NCBI GenBank assembly: GCA_934670025.1 | Contig: CAKUOS010000005.1 | Span: 6,793 to 70,792, forward strand | From: an uncultured Oscillospiraceae bacterium | GTDB taxonomy: Bacteria; Bacillota; Clostridia; Oscillospirales; Oscillospiraceae | Direction: 5' to 3' | Length of the DNA stretch: 64,000 bases | In this document: positions 41,933 through 49,277 of the stretch, piece by piece | Layout: every line of letters begins with the position of its first letter | How positions within the stretch are numbered: the first letter of the stretch is position 1 | The notes under the pieces: model-generated | Told to the model about the DNA's origin: nothing | The model's input: the letters and a program-made list of their open reading frames with translations, nothing else | The model's database searches: none | Made by a program: the position numbers and the translations under genes

Positions 41933-42541
41933 ATGGCGCAGTATTATATGCTCAACAAGCCGCGGGGACTTTTGACCGCGCGGACGGATCCCAGACGCGA
42001 GACGGTCATGGTCTGCTTCCCGGTGGAACTGCGCGAGGCGCTGCACCCGGTGGGGCGGCTGGATAAGGACACGGAGGGGCTGCTTTTGTTTACCGACGAC
42101 GGGATGCTCGATGTGCGGCTGCTGCGCCCGGAGCATCATGTGGAAAAGGAATACGAATTCCGCGCGTTCGGCACGCTGACGCAGGACGATCTGCGGCAGA
42201 TGGAGCGCGGCGTGGTTTTGCCCGCGACGGGCGAGATGACGCGCCCGGCACGCGCGCAGCTGCTGCAATACAGCACGATCGGCGAAAGCGAGGCGTATCT
42301 CCCCGAATTTCGGCGGGAAAAATACCTCAAAAACCCGCAGCGGCCCGTCACGGCCGCGAAGCTCTGGATTACCGAGGGGCGCAAGCATCAGGTGAAGCTG
42401 ATGGTCAAGGCCGTGGGCGCGCACGTGTTTTATCTCAGGCGGCTGGCGATGGGGCCGCTGCGGCTGGACGCAGCCCTCGCGCCGGGGCAGTATCGCGCGC
42501 TGACGGAAGAAGAGGTGCGGATGCTGCTGGAAGATGTGTAA
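41933..42541 (+). CDS. Pseudouridine synthase (RsuA/RluE-like, no S4 domain)
   Basis: The 202-residue protein has the catalytic motif GRLDKDTEGLLLFTDDG (Asp at about residue 44) and the family strand YYMLNKPRGLLTA at the start, then KLWITEGRKHQVKLMVKAVG. It lacks the N-terminal S4 RNA-binding domain usual in RsuA and RluB, as in the short RluE type. It should isomerise a uridine in rRNA; which one is unknown. AGGGAGGGG precedes the ATG. Confidence 0.9.
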   Translation: MAQYYMLNKPRGLLTARTDPRRETVMVCFPVELREALHPVGRLDKDTEGLLLFTDDGMLDVRLLRPEHHVEKEYEFRAFGTLTQDDLRQMERGVVLPATGEMTRPARAQLLQYSTIGESEAYLPEFRREKYLKNPQRPVTAAKLWITEGRKHQVKLMVKAVGAHVFYLRRLAMGPLRLDAALAPGQYRALTEEEVRMLLEDV

Positions 42542-42578
42542 AACCCGCCGCAGAATGAAATTCTGCGGCGGGTTCTTT
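42542..42578. terminator. Bidirectional terminator
   Basis: A perfect 15-bp stem (AACCCGCCGCAGAAT / ATTCTGCGGCGGGTT, loop GAA) lies between convergent genes, followed by CTTTTC on the right. Confidence 0.92.
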
Positions 42579-42938
42579 TCAATTTTCCGGTTCTGCGCGG
42601 TAGATGTACCAGCCGCCGGGGTCCGGCATGAAGATCTCGACGGTGTCTTCCTCCTCGCCGAAGCGATAATAATAGCCGTCGCCGAAGTTTGACTGGTCGT
42701 TCTGCGTGGGCAGCTCGTAGCCCGGGACGCTCGTGGTGATCCGGCCGTCCGTATGGCCGCCGTTTTCGGGGCGCTCGGCTGTTTTGTAGCTGGCGCGATG
42801 GCCGGTGGTGCCGTAGAGGACGCCGTCAATCATCACGCAGGGCTTATAGTCCCAGCGCTCGGGCTCGGCCTGTTTTGCGCACGCGCAGAGCGAAAGCGCG
42901 AGCGCAAGTGCTGCGAGCAGGAATGCGATCCGTTTCAT
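42579..42938 (-). CDS. Small lipoprotein of unknown function
   Basis: The 119-residue product has a signal peptide ending in a lipobox (LSLCAC) and a short exported domain rich in Gly, Tyr and acidic residues (SNFGDGYYYRFGEEEDTVEI). I do not recognise the family. GGAGTCTGTG precedes the ATG. It may share a transcript with the small membrane protein gene upstream (45-nt gap). Confidence 0.75.
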   Translation of the reverse strand: MKRIAFLLAALALALSLCACAKQAEPERWDYKPCVMIDGVLYGTTGHRASYKTAERPENGGHTDGRITTSVPGYELPTQNDQSNFGDGYYYRFGEEEDTVEIFMPDPGGWYIYRAEPEN

Positions 42939-42983
42939 GGCACAGACTCCTTTCGTATACGAGGACGTATGGACGTATGGGAG

Positions 42984-43301
42984 TTATTTTTTCCGCATAT
43001 CGGGCGGCAGCTCGTTCTCGTTCTGCATGATGACGAGCGACACGCCGAGCGAAAGCAGCAAAACGATAATGGCGATGAGATAATACGGCTGGTTGGCAAG
43101 ATCGGCGATGGAGTAGCCGTTCGTCATGTCGGACACGGCGTAGCCCAGCACGAGCAGCACAAACGCGATGCCGAACAGGATCGCGCGCAGGACGTTCAGC
43201 GCCTTATTGCGCGCGAGCAGGAAACCGAAGAACGCATCGCTGCTGTCAAACTGATCGCCGGCCTTCCACGGGGTGAACAGGCGGCAGAGGAGATCTTTCA
43301 T
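42984..43301 (-). CDS. Small membrane protein of unknown function
   Basis: The 105-residue protein has a polar N-terminus of about 35 residues and two hydrophobic segments, LNVLRAILFGIAFVLLVLG and YYLIAIIVLLLSLGVSLVI, ending NENELPPDMRKK. I do not recognise a family. The ATG at 43301 follows AAAGGGGC; a longer in-frame start would extend into the upstream repeat and is rejected. Confidence 0.75.
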   Translation of the reverse strand: MKDLLCRLFTPWKAGDQFDSSDAFFGFLLARNKALNVLRAILFGIAFVLLVLGYAVSDMTNGYSIADLANQPYYLIAIIVLLLSLGVSLVIMQNENELPPDMRKK

Positions 43302-43387
43302 GGCGTATGCCCCTTTCTGTGATACAGAAAGTATAGCAGACTTCCGGAAAAAACGCAATGCCGAAGCACAGACGTGTCTCCGACGGC

Positions 43388-43505
43388 CCGACCTCTTCGC
43401 CTCGCTGCGCTCGGCACCTCCCCTTCGCAAGGGGAGGCTTGGATTTTGCGCAGTCTAAAGCCTCCCCTTCGCAAGGGGAGGTGGCCCGAAGGGCCGGAGA
43501 GGTCG
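43388..43505. repeat. Hairpin-rich intergenic repeat, copy 2
   Basis: A right-type unit (GACCTCTT ... ACCTCCCCTTCGCAAGG ... CTTGGATTTTGCGCAGTC) is joined directly to a left-type unit (CTAAAGCCTCCCCTTCGC ... GGAGAGGTC), giving a 118-bp near-palindrome bounded by GACCTCT and AGAGGTC. It shows the same sequence blocks as the copy at 38 kb. Confidence 0.85.
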
Positions 43506-43507
43506 AC

Positions 43508-43534
43508 GGCGCAGGAGCCAGAGGCTCCTGCGCC
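43508..43534 (-). terminator. Hairpin after the cysteine-rich gene
   Basis: GGCGCAGGAGCC and GGCTCCTGCGCC form a perfect 12-bp stem with loop AGA, 10 nt beyond the stop codon. No U tract follows, so termination may be Rho-dependent or the hairpin may only stabilise the mRNA. Confidence 0.55.
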
Positions 43535-43543
43535 ATGTTGCGC

Positions 43544-43819
43544 TTATCCCGAGCAGCGATTGCAGCCGCACGGACGGCGGCAGCAGGAATTGCAGCCGCA
43601 CGAGGTGTTTGTGCCGGTGGAAGTACCGGCGACGGTCCCGGACGAACCGGACGAATTCTGACACGTGCAGGTGCACGTGCAGCTCGGGTTCGTCGTCGAC
43701 GTGCCGCCGACAGAACCGGACGACTGCTTGCAGCAGGGGTTGCAGCAGGGGTTGCAGCAGCGCTGCTGCACAAAATCGGGGAAAACGATGCCGTTACAGC
43801 TGTTGCAGGAAGAACACAT
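43544..43819 (-). CDS. Extremely cysteine-rich small protein
   Basis: The 91-residue product contains 20 cysteines, many paired (CCNPCCNPCC) or alternating (SCTCTCTCQ, CGCNSCCRRPCGCNRC), with Ser/Thr/Gly-rich linkers and few hydrophobic residues. There is no signal peptide. I do not recognise a named family. It could be a structural, disulfide-linked spore-coat-like protein or a metal-binding protein. A strong AGGAGG site 9 nt before the ATG supports expression. A terminator-like hairpin lies just upstream at 43835-43865. Confidence 0.75.
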   Translation of the reverse strand: MCSSCNSCNGIVFPDFVQQRCCNPCCNPCCKQSSGSVGGTSTTNPSCTCTCTCQNSSGSSGTVAGTSTGTNTSCGCNSCCRRPCGCNRCSG

Positions 43820-43834
43820 ACGAAAAACCTCCTG

Positions 43835-43865
43835 AAAAAATCTCCGGGAGCGGGTGCTCCCGGAG
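43835..43865 (-). terminator. Terminator-like hairpin upstream of the cysteine-rich gene
   Basis: CTCCGGGAGC and GCTCCCGGAG form a 10-bp stem, followed on the minus strand by ATTTTTT. The cysteine-rich gene starts 16 nt further on, so this may be a leader attenuator. Confidence 0.75.
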
Positions 43866-43894
43866 CATTCTATGGCGCAGGTGCGCGGATGGTG

Positions 43895-43984
43895 TCAGGC
43901 TTTGTCGGTTTTTGCCTCGACCGGCGGTACCGGCCGGTCCTGCACGGGCTGCGGACGGCTGTTTGGCGTCGGCGCCTGCTTCAT
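43895..43984 (-). CDS. Possible 29-residue proline-rich peptide
   Basis: A short frame starting MKQAPTPNSRPQPVQDRP lies between two terminator hairpins. GGGGTG 6-11 nt before the ATG could act as a ribosome site, but it belongs to the preceding terminator stem. Coding status is uncertain. Confidence 0.3.
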   Translation of the reverse strand: MKQAPTPNSRPQPVQDRPVPPVEAKTDKA

Positions 43985-44018
43985 AAAAATCACCCCGCCG
44001 GTAGTTTTCGGCGGGGTG
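43985..44018 (-). terminator. Terminator of the rqcH gene group
   Basis: CACCCCGCCG and CGGCGGGGTG form a 10-bp stem, followed on the minus strand by ATTTTTAT. Confidence 0.85.
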
Positions 44019-44025
44019 CGGACGT

Positions 44026-44298
44026 TTATTCGTCCTGCGTGAGCTTCACGATGTCCTGGAACTTGGCGATGACACGGTCAAAATTCTCTTTCCGGTGCGG
44101 AAACAGGCATCCGGAGCAGTCCTTGATGCCCTTTTCGTTGTAGCGGAAATTGCCGCCGCATTTGCGCCCGAGCGCGTACAGCGGGCAATAGCAGAACAGG
44201 CAGTTGAAATTCTCGGGGTGCTCCGTCTTGTGGCAGGGGAAATATTCGCAGTCCTTATGCTGAAAAAAGGCATAGTTGCGCGTAGCTGCTTTCATCAT
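44026..44298 (-). CDS. Cysteine-rich small domain protein (COG2158)
   Basis: The 90-residue protein shows the spaced cysteines of the cysteine-rich small domain (PF04071): KDCEYFPCHK, FNCLFCYCPLYALGRKCGG and KDCSGCLFPH. Such proteins probably bind a metal or cluster; the function is unknown, though some are fused to cobalamin enzymes. The start overlaps the rqcH stop by 4 nt; a second ATG one codon later is equally possible. It is the last gene of the mrnC-rqcH group. Confidence 0.88.
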   Translation of the reverse strand: MMKAATRNYAFFQHKDCEYFPCHKTEHPENFNCLFCYCPLYALGRKCGGNFRYNEKGIKDCSGCLFPHRKENFDRVIAKFQDIVKLTQDE

Positions 44299-46058
44299 GA
44301 ACGCTCCTTCAGCTGTTCGGCCAGCGCTGCGTCGGGCGTGACGACGGCGGTCTGATACGTCGTGTAGACGACCATGCCGGGCTTCGCGCCGGCCGGCTTT
44401 TTGACGAATTTGACGGGCGTGTAATCGACGGGGACGTTCTGCCCCTCGCGCGCCTGCGAGTAATAGGCGGCCAGCTGCATGGCCTCGGTGACGGTCCGGT
44501 CGGGAACCGGCTGCCCGTTCGTCACGATGATGACGTGACTGCCGTGGATCTTCTGCACGTGCAGCCAGATGTCGGGCTTGGCGGCGAGCTTGCCGGTCAG
44601 CTCGTCGTTCTGGCGGTTATTGCGGCCGACAAGGATCAGAAACCCGTCGGACGAGATGAACCGCATGGGTTTGGACGGCGGGAGCTTCATGCGCTTTTTG
44701 CGGTCCGTCTCGCGCAGATAGCCGCCCGAGACGAGCTCGGCGCGGATCTCGAGAATGTCGCGCTCGGATTCGGCGCGCGTGAGCGAATCGAGGACGCCGG
44801 CAAGGTAGTCCAGCTCCTGTTCGCCGCGGGCGATCTGCTCGGTGAGGATCTTTTCGGCGGTCTTGGCCTTCTGGTAATCCTTATAGAACTTCGCGGCGTT
44901 CTGCTGCGGCGAGACGGCGGGATTGAGCGGGATGCCGATCTCGCGCATCTCCGGATCGTAAAAATCGACGGCGCGCAGGCGCGCCTGTCCGCGCGAAATG
45001 GCGTAGAGATTGGCTGTGACGATATCGCCCATGCGGCGCAGCCGTTCGCGGTCGTGCGTGGCGGCGAGCTCTTTGCGCTGATTTTCCAGTTTGCGGGCCG
45101 TGCGCGCGTGCAGATTGGTGAGCAGTTTGCGGATGGCCTGCGATTTCTGGCGGATGGAATCGGCGCGGTCGCGTGCGGCGTAGAACCGGTCGAGCAGCTG
45201 CGAAAAGCTGTCGGGCTGTTCGCTGCGGACGAAATCGCCGTACTGCGCCACGGGCAGGCAGGTGAAATCCCACGGGAGGTCGTCCTTATACAGAAGTACG
45301 GGCGTATCGGCGTTCATGCGCAATGCGGTGAGCGCGTCATACAGGCGCGCGGCAAGCGCTTCGCGCGCCGAAACATCGAGCGCGGACACGTCCGTGTCCG
45401 TCTCGCCGGTCAGGCGGAAAGAAAGCTCCCGGCACACGAGCGGCGACAGGCCGCAGAAGGTGTCCAGCATCCAGTCGTCGAACCGCTTCGGCGTATCCTG
45501 CGCGGCAAGCTGCGCGGCGAGTGCGTCCGGTGCGATGGAAAACGGGCTGATTTTTCCCTGTGCGGGCGGCAGATGGTAATAAAGCCCCGGCAGGACCTGC
45601 CGCTGCTCGCTCATCTCAAAGTCGACGCGGCGCAGACAGTCGATGATGCGGCCGTCTTCGCCGGTGAGGATGAGGTTGGAGTTGCGGCCCATGATCTCCA
45701 GGATCAGCCGCTTGCGCGCGGCAAGGCCCATCTCGTCGGTGCAGTCGAAGGTCAGCGTCAGCAGACGCTCCATCTCGGGCTGTTCGATCGAATGCAGGCG
45801 GCCGCCGGTCAGGTGCTTGCGCAGGAGCATACAGAACATGGGCGGCTGCGCGGGATTTTCCGCCGGTTCGGCGGTCAGGTGGATGCGCGGGCGGTTGGGC
45901 GAAGCAGCCAGCAGCAGCCGGCCGCCGCCGGCTGCGCCGCGCATGGATAAAATAACGGTGTCGCGCTGCGGCATCTGCACCTTGTCGATGCGGCAGCCGG
46001 CCAGTTCCGTCTCCAGCTCACGGCGGACGGCGGTGAGAAACAATGCGTCAAAGGGCAT
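44295..46058 (-). CDS. rqcH: Ribosome quality control protein RqcH (NFACT family)
   Basis: The 587-residue protein has the NFACT-N domain (LETELAGCRIDKVQMPQRDT, GGGRLLLAASPNRPRIHLT), a central helix-hairpin-helix/coiled-coil region (about residues 290-440) and the NFACT-R domain (RFISSDGFLILVGRNNRQNDE, DIWLHVQKIHGSHVII). RqcH binds split 50S subunits with stalled peptidyl-tRNA and adds C-terminal alanine tails with RqcP, also encoded here (22.6 kb). The end overlaps the cysteine-rich small-domain gene, and the start overlaps mrnC by 11 nt. Confidence 0.95.
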   Translation of the reverse strand: MPFDALFLTAVRRELETELAGCRIDKVQMPQRDTVILSMRGAAGGGRLLLAASPNRPRIHLTAEPAENPAQPPMFCMLLRKHLTGGRLHSIEQPEMERLLTLTFDCTDEMGLAARKRLILEIMGRNSNLILTGEDGRIIDCLRRVDFEMSEQRQVLPGLYYHLPPAQGKISPFSIAPDALAAQLAAQDTPKRFDDWMLDTFCGLSPLVCRELSFRLTGETDTDVSALDVSAREALAARLYDALTALRMNADTPVLLYKDDLPWDFTCLPVAQYGDFVRSEQPDSFSQLLDRFYAARDRADSIRQKSQAIRKLLTNLHARTARKLENQRKELAATHDRERLRRMGDIVTANLYAISRGQARLRAVDFYDPEMREIGIPLNPAVSPQQNAAKFYKDYQKAKTAEKILTEQIARGEQELDYLAGVLDSLTRAESERDILEIRAELVSGGYLRETDRKKRMKLPPSKPMRFISSDGFLILVGRNNRQNDELTGKLAAKPDIWLHVQKIHGSHVIIVTNGQPVPDRTVTEAMQLAAYYSQAREGQNVPVDYTPVKFVKKPAGAKPGMVVYTTYQTAVVTPDAALAEQLKERS

Positions 46059-46461
46059 GGGGATCCTCCATGGTCGAAAGGAACAGCTCGTTGATCCGGT
46101 CCGTCTGGCCGGTCAGATACAGCGCGCCGAACAGCGTCTCGAGGCCCGTGGCCCTGGCATACTGCACATAGGAGGCGTTTTTCGGGATCTGGTGGACGTG
46201 CGCGTTGCGCCCGCGCTTGTAATAGGCGAGCTCTTCCTCCGAAAGAAGCGGCAGCATCCGCTCGGCGCGCGCGGCCTGCGCCGGGGCGCAGACCATCTCG
46301 ACCGTCGCGCGGTGCAGATTGCGGTTGACCTGCGCGCCGCAGGCGCACAGGTAGCTGCGCACGAGCAGCTCAAACACGGCATCGCCGCAGTGCGCAAGCC
46401 CGAGCGCGCTGATCTGGTTTACGCTGCGGCGGTCCATCGAAAGGTGAAAGTAGTTTTCCAA
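46048..46461 (-). CDS. mrnC: Mini-ribonuclease 3
   Basis: The 137-residue protein is a lone RNase III catalytic domain without a double-strand RNA-binding domain. Signature segments are LGLAHCGDAVFELLVRSYL with the catalytic Asp, and YKRGRNAHVHQIPKNASYVQYARATGLETLFGALYL near the C-terminus (ends at positions 90-125). In B. subtilis it matures 23S rRNA. It overlaps rqcH by 11 nt, which suggests coupled translation of two ribosome-related genes. Confidence 0.94.
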   Translation of the reverse strand: MENYFHLSMDRRSVNQISALGLAHCGDAVFELLVRSYLCACGAQVNRNLHRATVEMVCAPAQAARAERMLPLLSEEELAYYKRGRNAHVHQIPKNASYVQYARATGLETLFGALYLTGQTDRINELFLSTMEDPHAL

Positions 46462-46476
46462 ACCGGCGAAGCCTCC

Positions 46477-47010
46477 TCACAGGGACTTGCCGAGGTCATA
46501 GGCTGCCTGCGGGAAGACGGTGGCCGCCGTCGCGCTGACCGAGCCGCAGCCCACGCCGAGGATCTCGCCCATGTTCGTGAAGTTGAGATACCGGCAGAGC
46601 GTCTCGTAATGCGCCTTGACGTCCTGCATGGTCCAGCTCTCGTTGTCCCAGGCAGCGACGATGAGCGCGGCCTTCAGCTTCTTCGCGCCGAGCTGCGTGG
46701 TGATGGCATAGAAGCGGTCGATGGCGATCTTCAGCTGCGCGGACATACCATAGTAATACAGCGGCGTGACGAACACGACCATATCCGCACGCAGAAGATC
46801 CTCGCAGAGCGTGGCCATATCGTCTTTCTGCACGCACGCGCCGCTCATGCGGCAGGCGTTGCAGCCGAGGCAGGGCGCGATCTTTGCGTGCGCGGCGTCG
46901 AAGATGCGGACGGTGTGGCCCTGTTCGCGCGCGCCGCGGATAAACTCGCCCGCCAGCAGGTTGGACGAGCCTTTTTTATGGGGACTGCTCTCAATGACAA
47001 GAATTTTCAT
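46477..47010 (-). CDS. Flavodoxin/NADPH-dependent FMN reductase family protein
   Basis: The 177-residue protein starts MKILVIESSPHKKGSSN, the FMN phosphate-binding loop of the flavodoxin-like fold. A cysteine cluster (APCLGCNACRMSGACVQ) at about residues 47-62 resembles the iron-sulfur flavoprotein-type motif, and VVFVTPLYYYGMSAQLKIAIDRFY is the family's flavin region. It probably transfers electrons to small substrates. It is followed in the same direction by mrnC after 15 nt. Confidence 0.88.
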   Translation of the reverse strand: MKILVIESSPHKKGSSNLLAGEFIRGAREQGHTVRIFDAAHAKIAPCLGCNACRMSGACVQKDDMATLCEDLLRADMVVFVTPLYYYGMSAQLKIAIDRFYAITTQLGAKKLKAALIVAAWDNESWTMQDVKAHYETLCRYLNFTNMGEILGVGCGSVSATAATVFPQAAYDLGKSL

Positions 47011-47045
47011 CGTGCGAACTCCTTTTTCTGTAGATGCCGGGCTGG

Positions 47046-47408
47046 TCAGTCGCCCGCGCCCTGAATTTCGAGCGAATCGAGCGCCTCCTGGCCTTCGGCG
47101 GTCAGCGCCATGCTGCCGTGGATGGGGCAGGCGTCGTATGCATGATAGTCAAAGCCCTGAAGCGGCAGGGCGAAGTCGATGGTGATCAGACGCTTGAGCT
47201 GCATGGCGATGAGCGCGGCGCTCACGGCCGGGCGCGAGCCTGCGTCCGTCAGGTAGACGGGCGTTTCGTCTGTGCGGGTGCAGCAGACCGGCAGAAACGC
47301 CAGCGCGCCGAATTCGCGCAGCAGCGCGATCTCTGTTTCGTTCAAAAGCAGCACGCGGCTGCGGCAGCCGCCGCAGCCGCCCGCGCCGCAGGATGTGCAA
47401 GCGGGCAT
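47046..47408 (-). CDS. Cysteine-rich hypothetical protein
   Basis: The 120-residue protein begins with a cysteine-rich motif (CTSCGAGGCGGCRSR) followed by a probably helical domain (NETEIALLREFGALAFLPV) and a region with further Cys/His (YDACPIHGSMALTAEGQEAL). The second half could be a winged helix, but I cannot assign a family. GGAGG lies 6 nt before the ATG at 47408; an upstream in-frame start has no ribosome site. It is 35 nt upstream of the flavodoxin-like gene. Confidence 0.7.
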   Translation of the reverse strand: MPACTSCGAGGCGGCRSRVLLLNETEIALLREFGALAFLPVCCTRTDETPVYLTDAGSRPAVSAALIAMQLKRLITIDFALPLQGFDYHAYDACPIHGSMALTAEGQEALDSLEIQGAGD

Positions 47409-47493
47409 AAAAACCTCCGGAAATGGGATCATATCGGTATTAGAATACCCGTTTTTTGTGAACAAGTCAAGCATACGCAAAAAGCGCGATACA

Positions 47494-47523
47494 AAAAAGC
47501 GGCTGCCGAAGCAGCCGCTTTTT
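47494..47523 (-). terminator. Terminator of the BMP lipoprotein gene
   Basis: AAAAAGCGGCTGC and GCAGCCGCTTTTT form the stem with loop CGAA; T residues follow on the minus strand. Confidence 0.92.
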
Positions 47524-47560
47524 GATTGGATCGATGGGGTATATCCGGTCAGGATGAGAC

Positions 47561-48943
47561 TCAGTTCAGCTCGGTGATGCCGTCGATACGAATCTGGAAG
47601 GACGGAGCGGACTGATAGGAGGACTCATGGTAGTAGCCGTCAGCGATAGCCTCTTCGCTGTCAGCGCACCAGTCGCCGTCGGTGTCGACCATCATGGCGG
47701 AGGTCACGTGGCCCTCGTCGTCGGTGACGATCTTGCACTTCTGGGTGTTGGTCAGCTCATAGTTGTCGCCCGTGACGGTGAACGTGCTGGTGTCGAAGAC
47801 GTGCAGTGTGCCGTCGTGGATGGCGTTGATGGTCTCTTCGACCTTCTCAGCCGTGCCGGCCGCGCAGGAAGCGCCGAGGTCGGTGATGCGGACAGCGCCG
47901 GTCTCGTAGCCCTGGCACCAGTTCTGGTCGAAGTTTTCACCGTTCATGACGGCGCCGAATGCGTACTCATAGAAAACTTCCCAAACGTTGGTCGGAGAGG
48001 TCAGAGCAGCGTTCGGAGCAACGGCGAGCATATCGACGTTGTAGCCGACGGAGTAGACGGTGGTGCCGGCGGCAAGCGCTTCTTCACAGGCTGCCGGAGC
48101 GCCGGTGGAGTCAGCGTGCTGGCCGATGATGATGCAGCCGTCGGCGATCAGAGCCTTGGCAGCTTCGTTTTCAGCGGTGATGTTGAACCAGGAGTTGGTG
48201 TACTGGACCTGCATGGCGACATCGGGAACGATGCTCTGCAGGCCAAGGAAGAACGCGGTGTAGCCGGAGACGACTTCTGCGTACGGATAAGCGCCGACGT
48301 AGCCGATCTTGATCTTGCCGTCAGCAGTCTTGTTCTTGTCCTCGACCTTGCCGTCGTCGATGAGCTCCTGGAGCTTCAGACCGGCAACGACGCCGCCGAC
48401 GTAGCGGGCCTCATAGATGGCGGTGAACGCATTGTGGAAGTTGTCAAGACCGGAAGCCTTGGCGGTGTCGCCGGTCATAGCGACGAACTGCACGTCGGGA
48501 TATTCCTCAGCTGCCTGGAGGCAGAAGGACTGATGGCCGTAGGAGTTGGTGATGACGATGTTGCAGCCCTGGTCGACGCAGTCAACGCAGGCGTCGTAGC
48601 AGGATTCGTCTTCGCCGATGGAGTATTTCCAGACGATGTTGTTCTCGCTGATGCCCAGAGCCTTGGCGGCCTCCTGGATGCCGAGAATGTGGGAGTAGGT
48701 GTAGCCTTCGTTTTCGTCGCCGACGAGCACGACGCCGATCTTGATGTCGGTGCCGGGGCCGTTGCCGGCGGGCTCTTCGGTTGCGGCGGGTTCTTCGGCA
48801 GCGGGCTCTTCTGCGGCCGGGGTTTCGGCAGCGGGAGTCTCAGCAGCCGGGGTCTCGGCGGGCGTCTCAGCCGGCGCGGAAGCACAGGCAACCAGCGCGA
48901 AGACCATGACGACTGCAAGAAGCAGAGCAAGGATCTTTTTCAT
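47561..48943 (-). CDS. BMP-family (nucleoside-type) ABC transporter substrate-binding lipoprotein
   Basis: The 460-residue exported lipoprotein has lipobox ALVACAS, a Pro/Ala/Glu/Thr-rich linker with repeated AETPA and AEEPA units (about residues 23-60), and a BMP/Med domain (IKIGVVLVGDENEGYTYSHI, NIVITNSYGHQ, PDVQFVAMTGD, ARYVGGVVAG, KIKIGYVGAYPYAEVV). The family binds purine nucleosides and related compounds. The ATPase and permease genes are not adjacent. Guanine deaminase is divergent to it, supporting a purine role. AGGAGG precedes the ATG. The linker is longer than usual. Confidence 0.92.
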   Translation of the reverse strand: MKKILALLLAVVMVFALVACASAPAETPAETPAAETPAAETPAAEEPAAEEPAATEEPAGNGPGTDIKIGVVLVGDENEGYTYSHILGIQEAAKALGISENNIVWKYSIGEDESCYDACVDCVDQGCNIVITNSYGHQSFCLQAAEEYPDVQFVAMTGDTAKASGLDNFHNAFTAIYEARYVGGVVAGLKLQELIDDGKVEDKNKTADGKIKIGYVGAYPYAEVVSGYTAFFLGLQSIVPDVAMQVQYTNSWFNITAENEAAKALIADGCIIIGQHADSTGAPAACEEALAAGTTVYSVGYNVDMLAVAPNAALTSPTNVWEVFYEYAFGAVMNGENFDQNWCQGYETGAVRITDLGASCAAGTAEKVEETINAIHDGTLHVFDTSTFTVTGDNYELTNTQKCKIVTDDEGHVTSAMMVDTDGDWCADSEEAIADGYYHESSYQSAPSFQIRIDGITELN

Positions 48944-49277
48944 GTGTATGTTCCTCCTAAAAAATTTTGTGGTACGCGGCCACAGCGCGGTTGTGCGAAT
49001 AAAACACGCACAACAGAACGGATATCTGTATTTTAATCGATTCTGCCTAAAAAAGCAATCTGTTTTTTTGGCCTTCCGGGGAGGAAATTCACAAAAATCA
49101 CGCGGGAAGCTAAAAATTTTTCAGGTTTTTCATGCCTTTGTCAGAATTACTGAAATCGACGGGGCAGATTTCGTGAAGAACGACCAAGAACATAAGTGGA
49201 AATTCTGCACGCCATTATGATATGATATTCTAGATGCCGCAGTGCGGCAGATCCCGGCGCGAAAAGGAGCGTTTAAT
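48944..49277. promoter_or_regulatory. Divergent control region of the BMP lipoprotein and guaD genes
   Basis: This 334-bp gap has no gene. Leftward, TTGCTT and TAAAAT separated by 16 bp form a likely promoter (minus strand, about 49028-49055), followed in the leader by a perfect 8-bp inverted repeat GTTGTGCG / CGCACAAC (48990-49014, 9-nt centre) that could be an operator. Rightward, TATGATATGAT at about 49216-49226 gives a possible -10 for guaD. No purine riboswitch pattern was found. Confidence 0.5.

Noticed and set aside
43370..43510. CRISPR-like array because of repeated CCTCCCC blocks
   Set aside because: Blocks are inverted, unequal and few, with no regular spacers and no cas genes.
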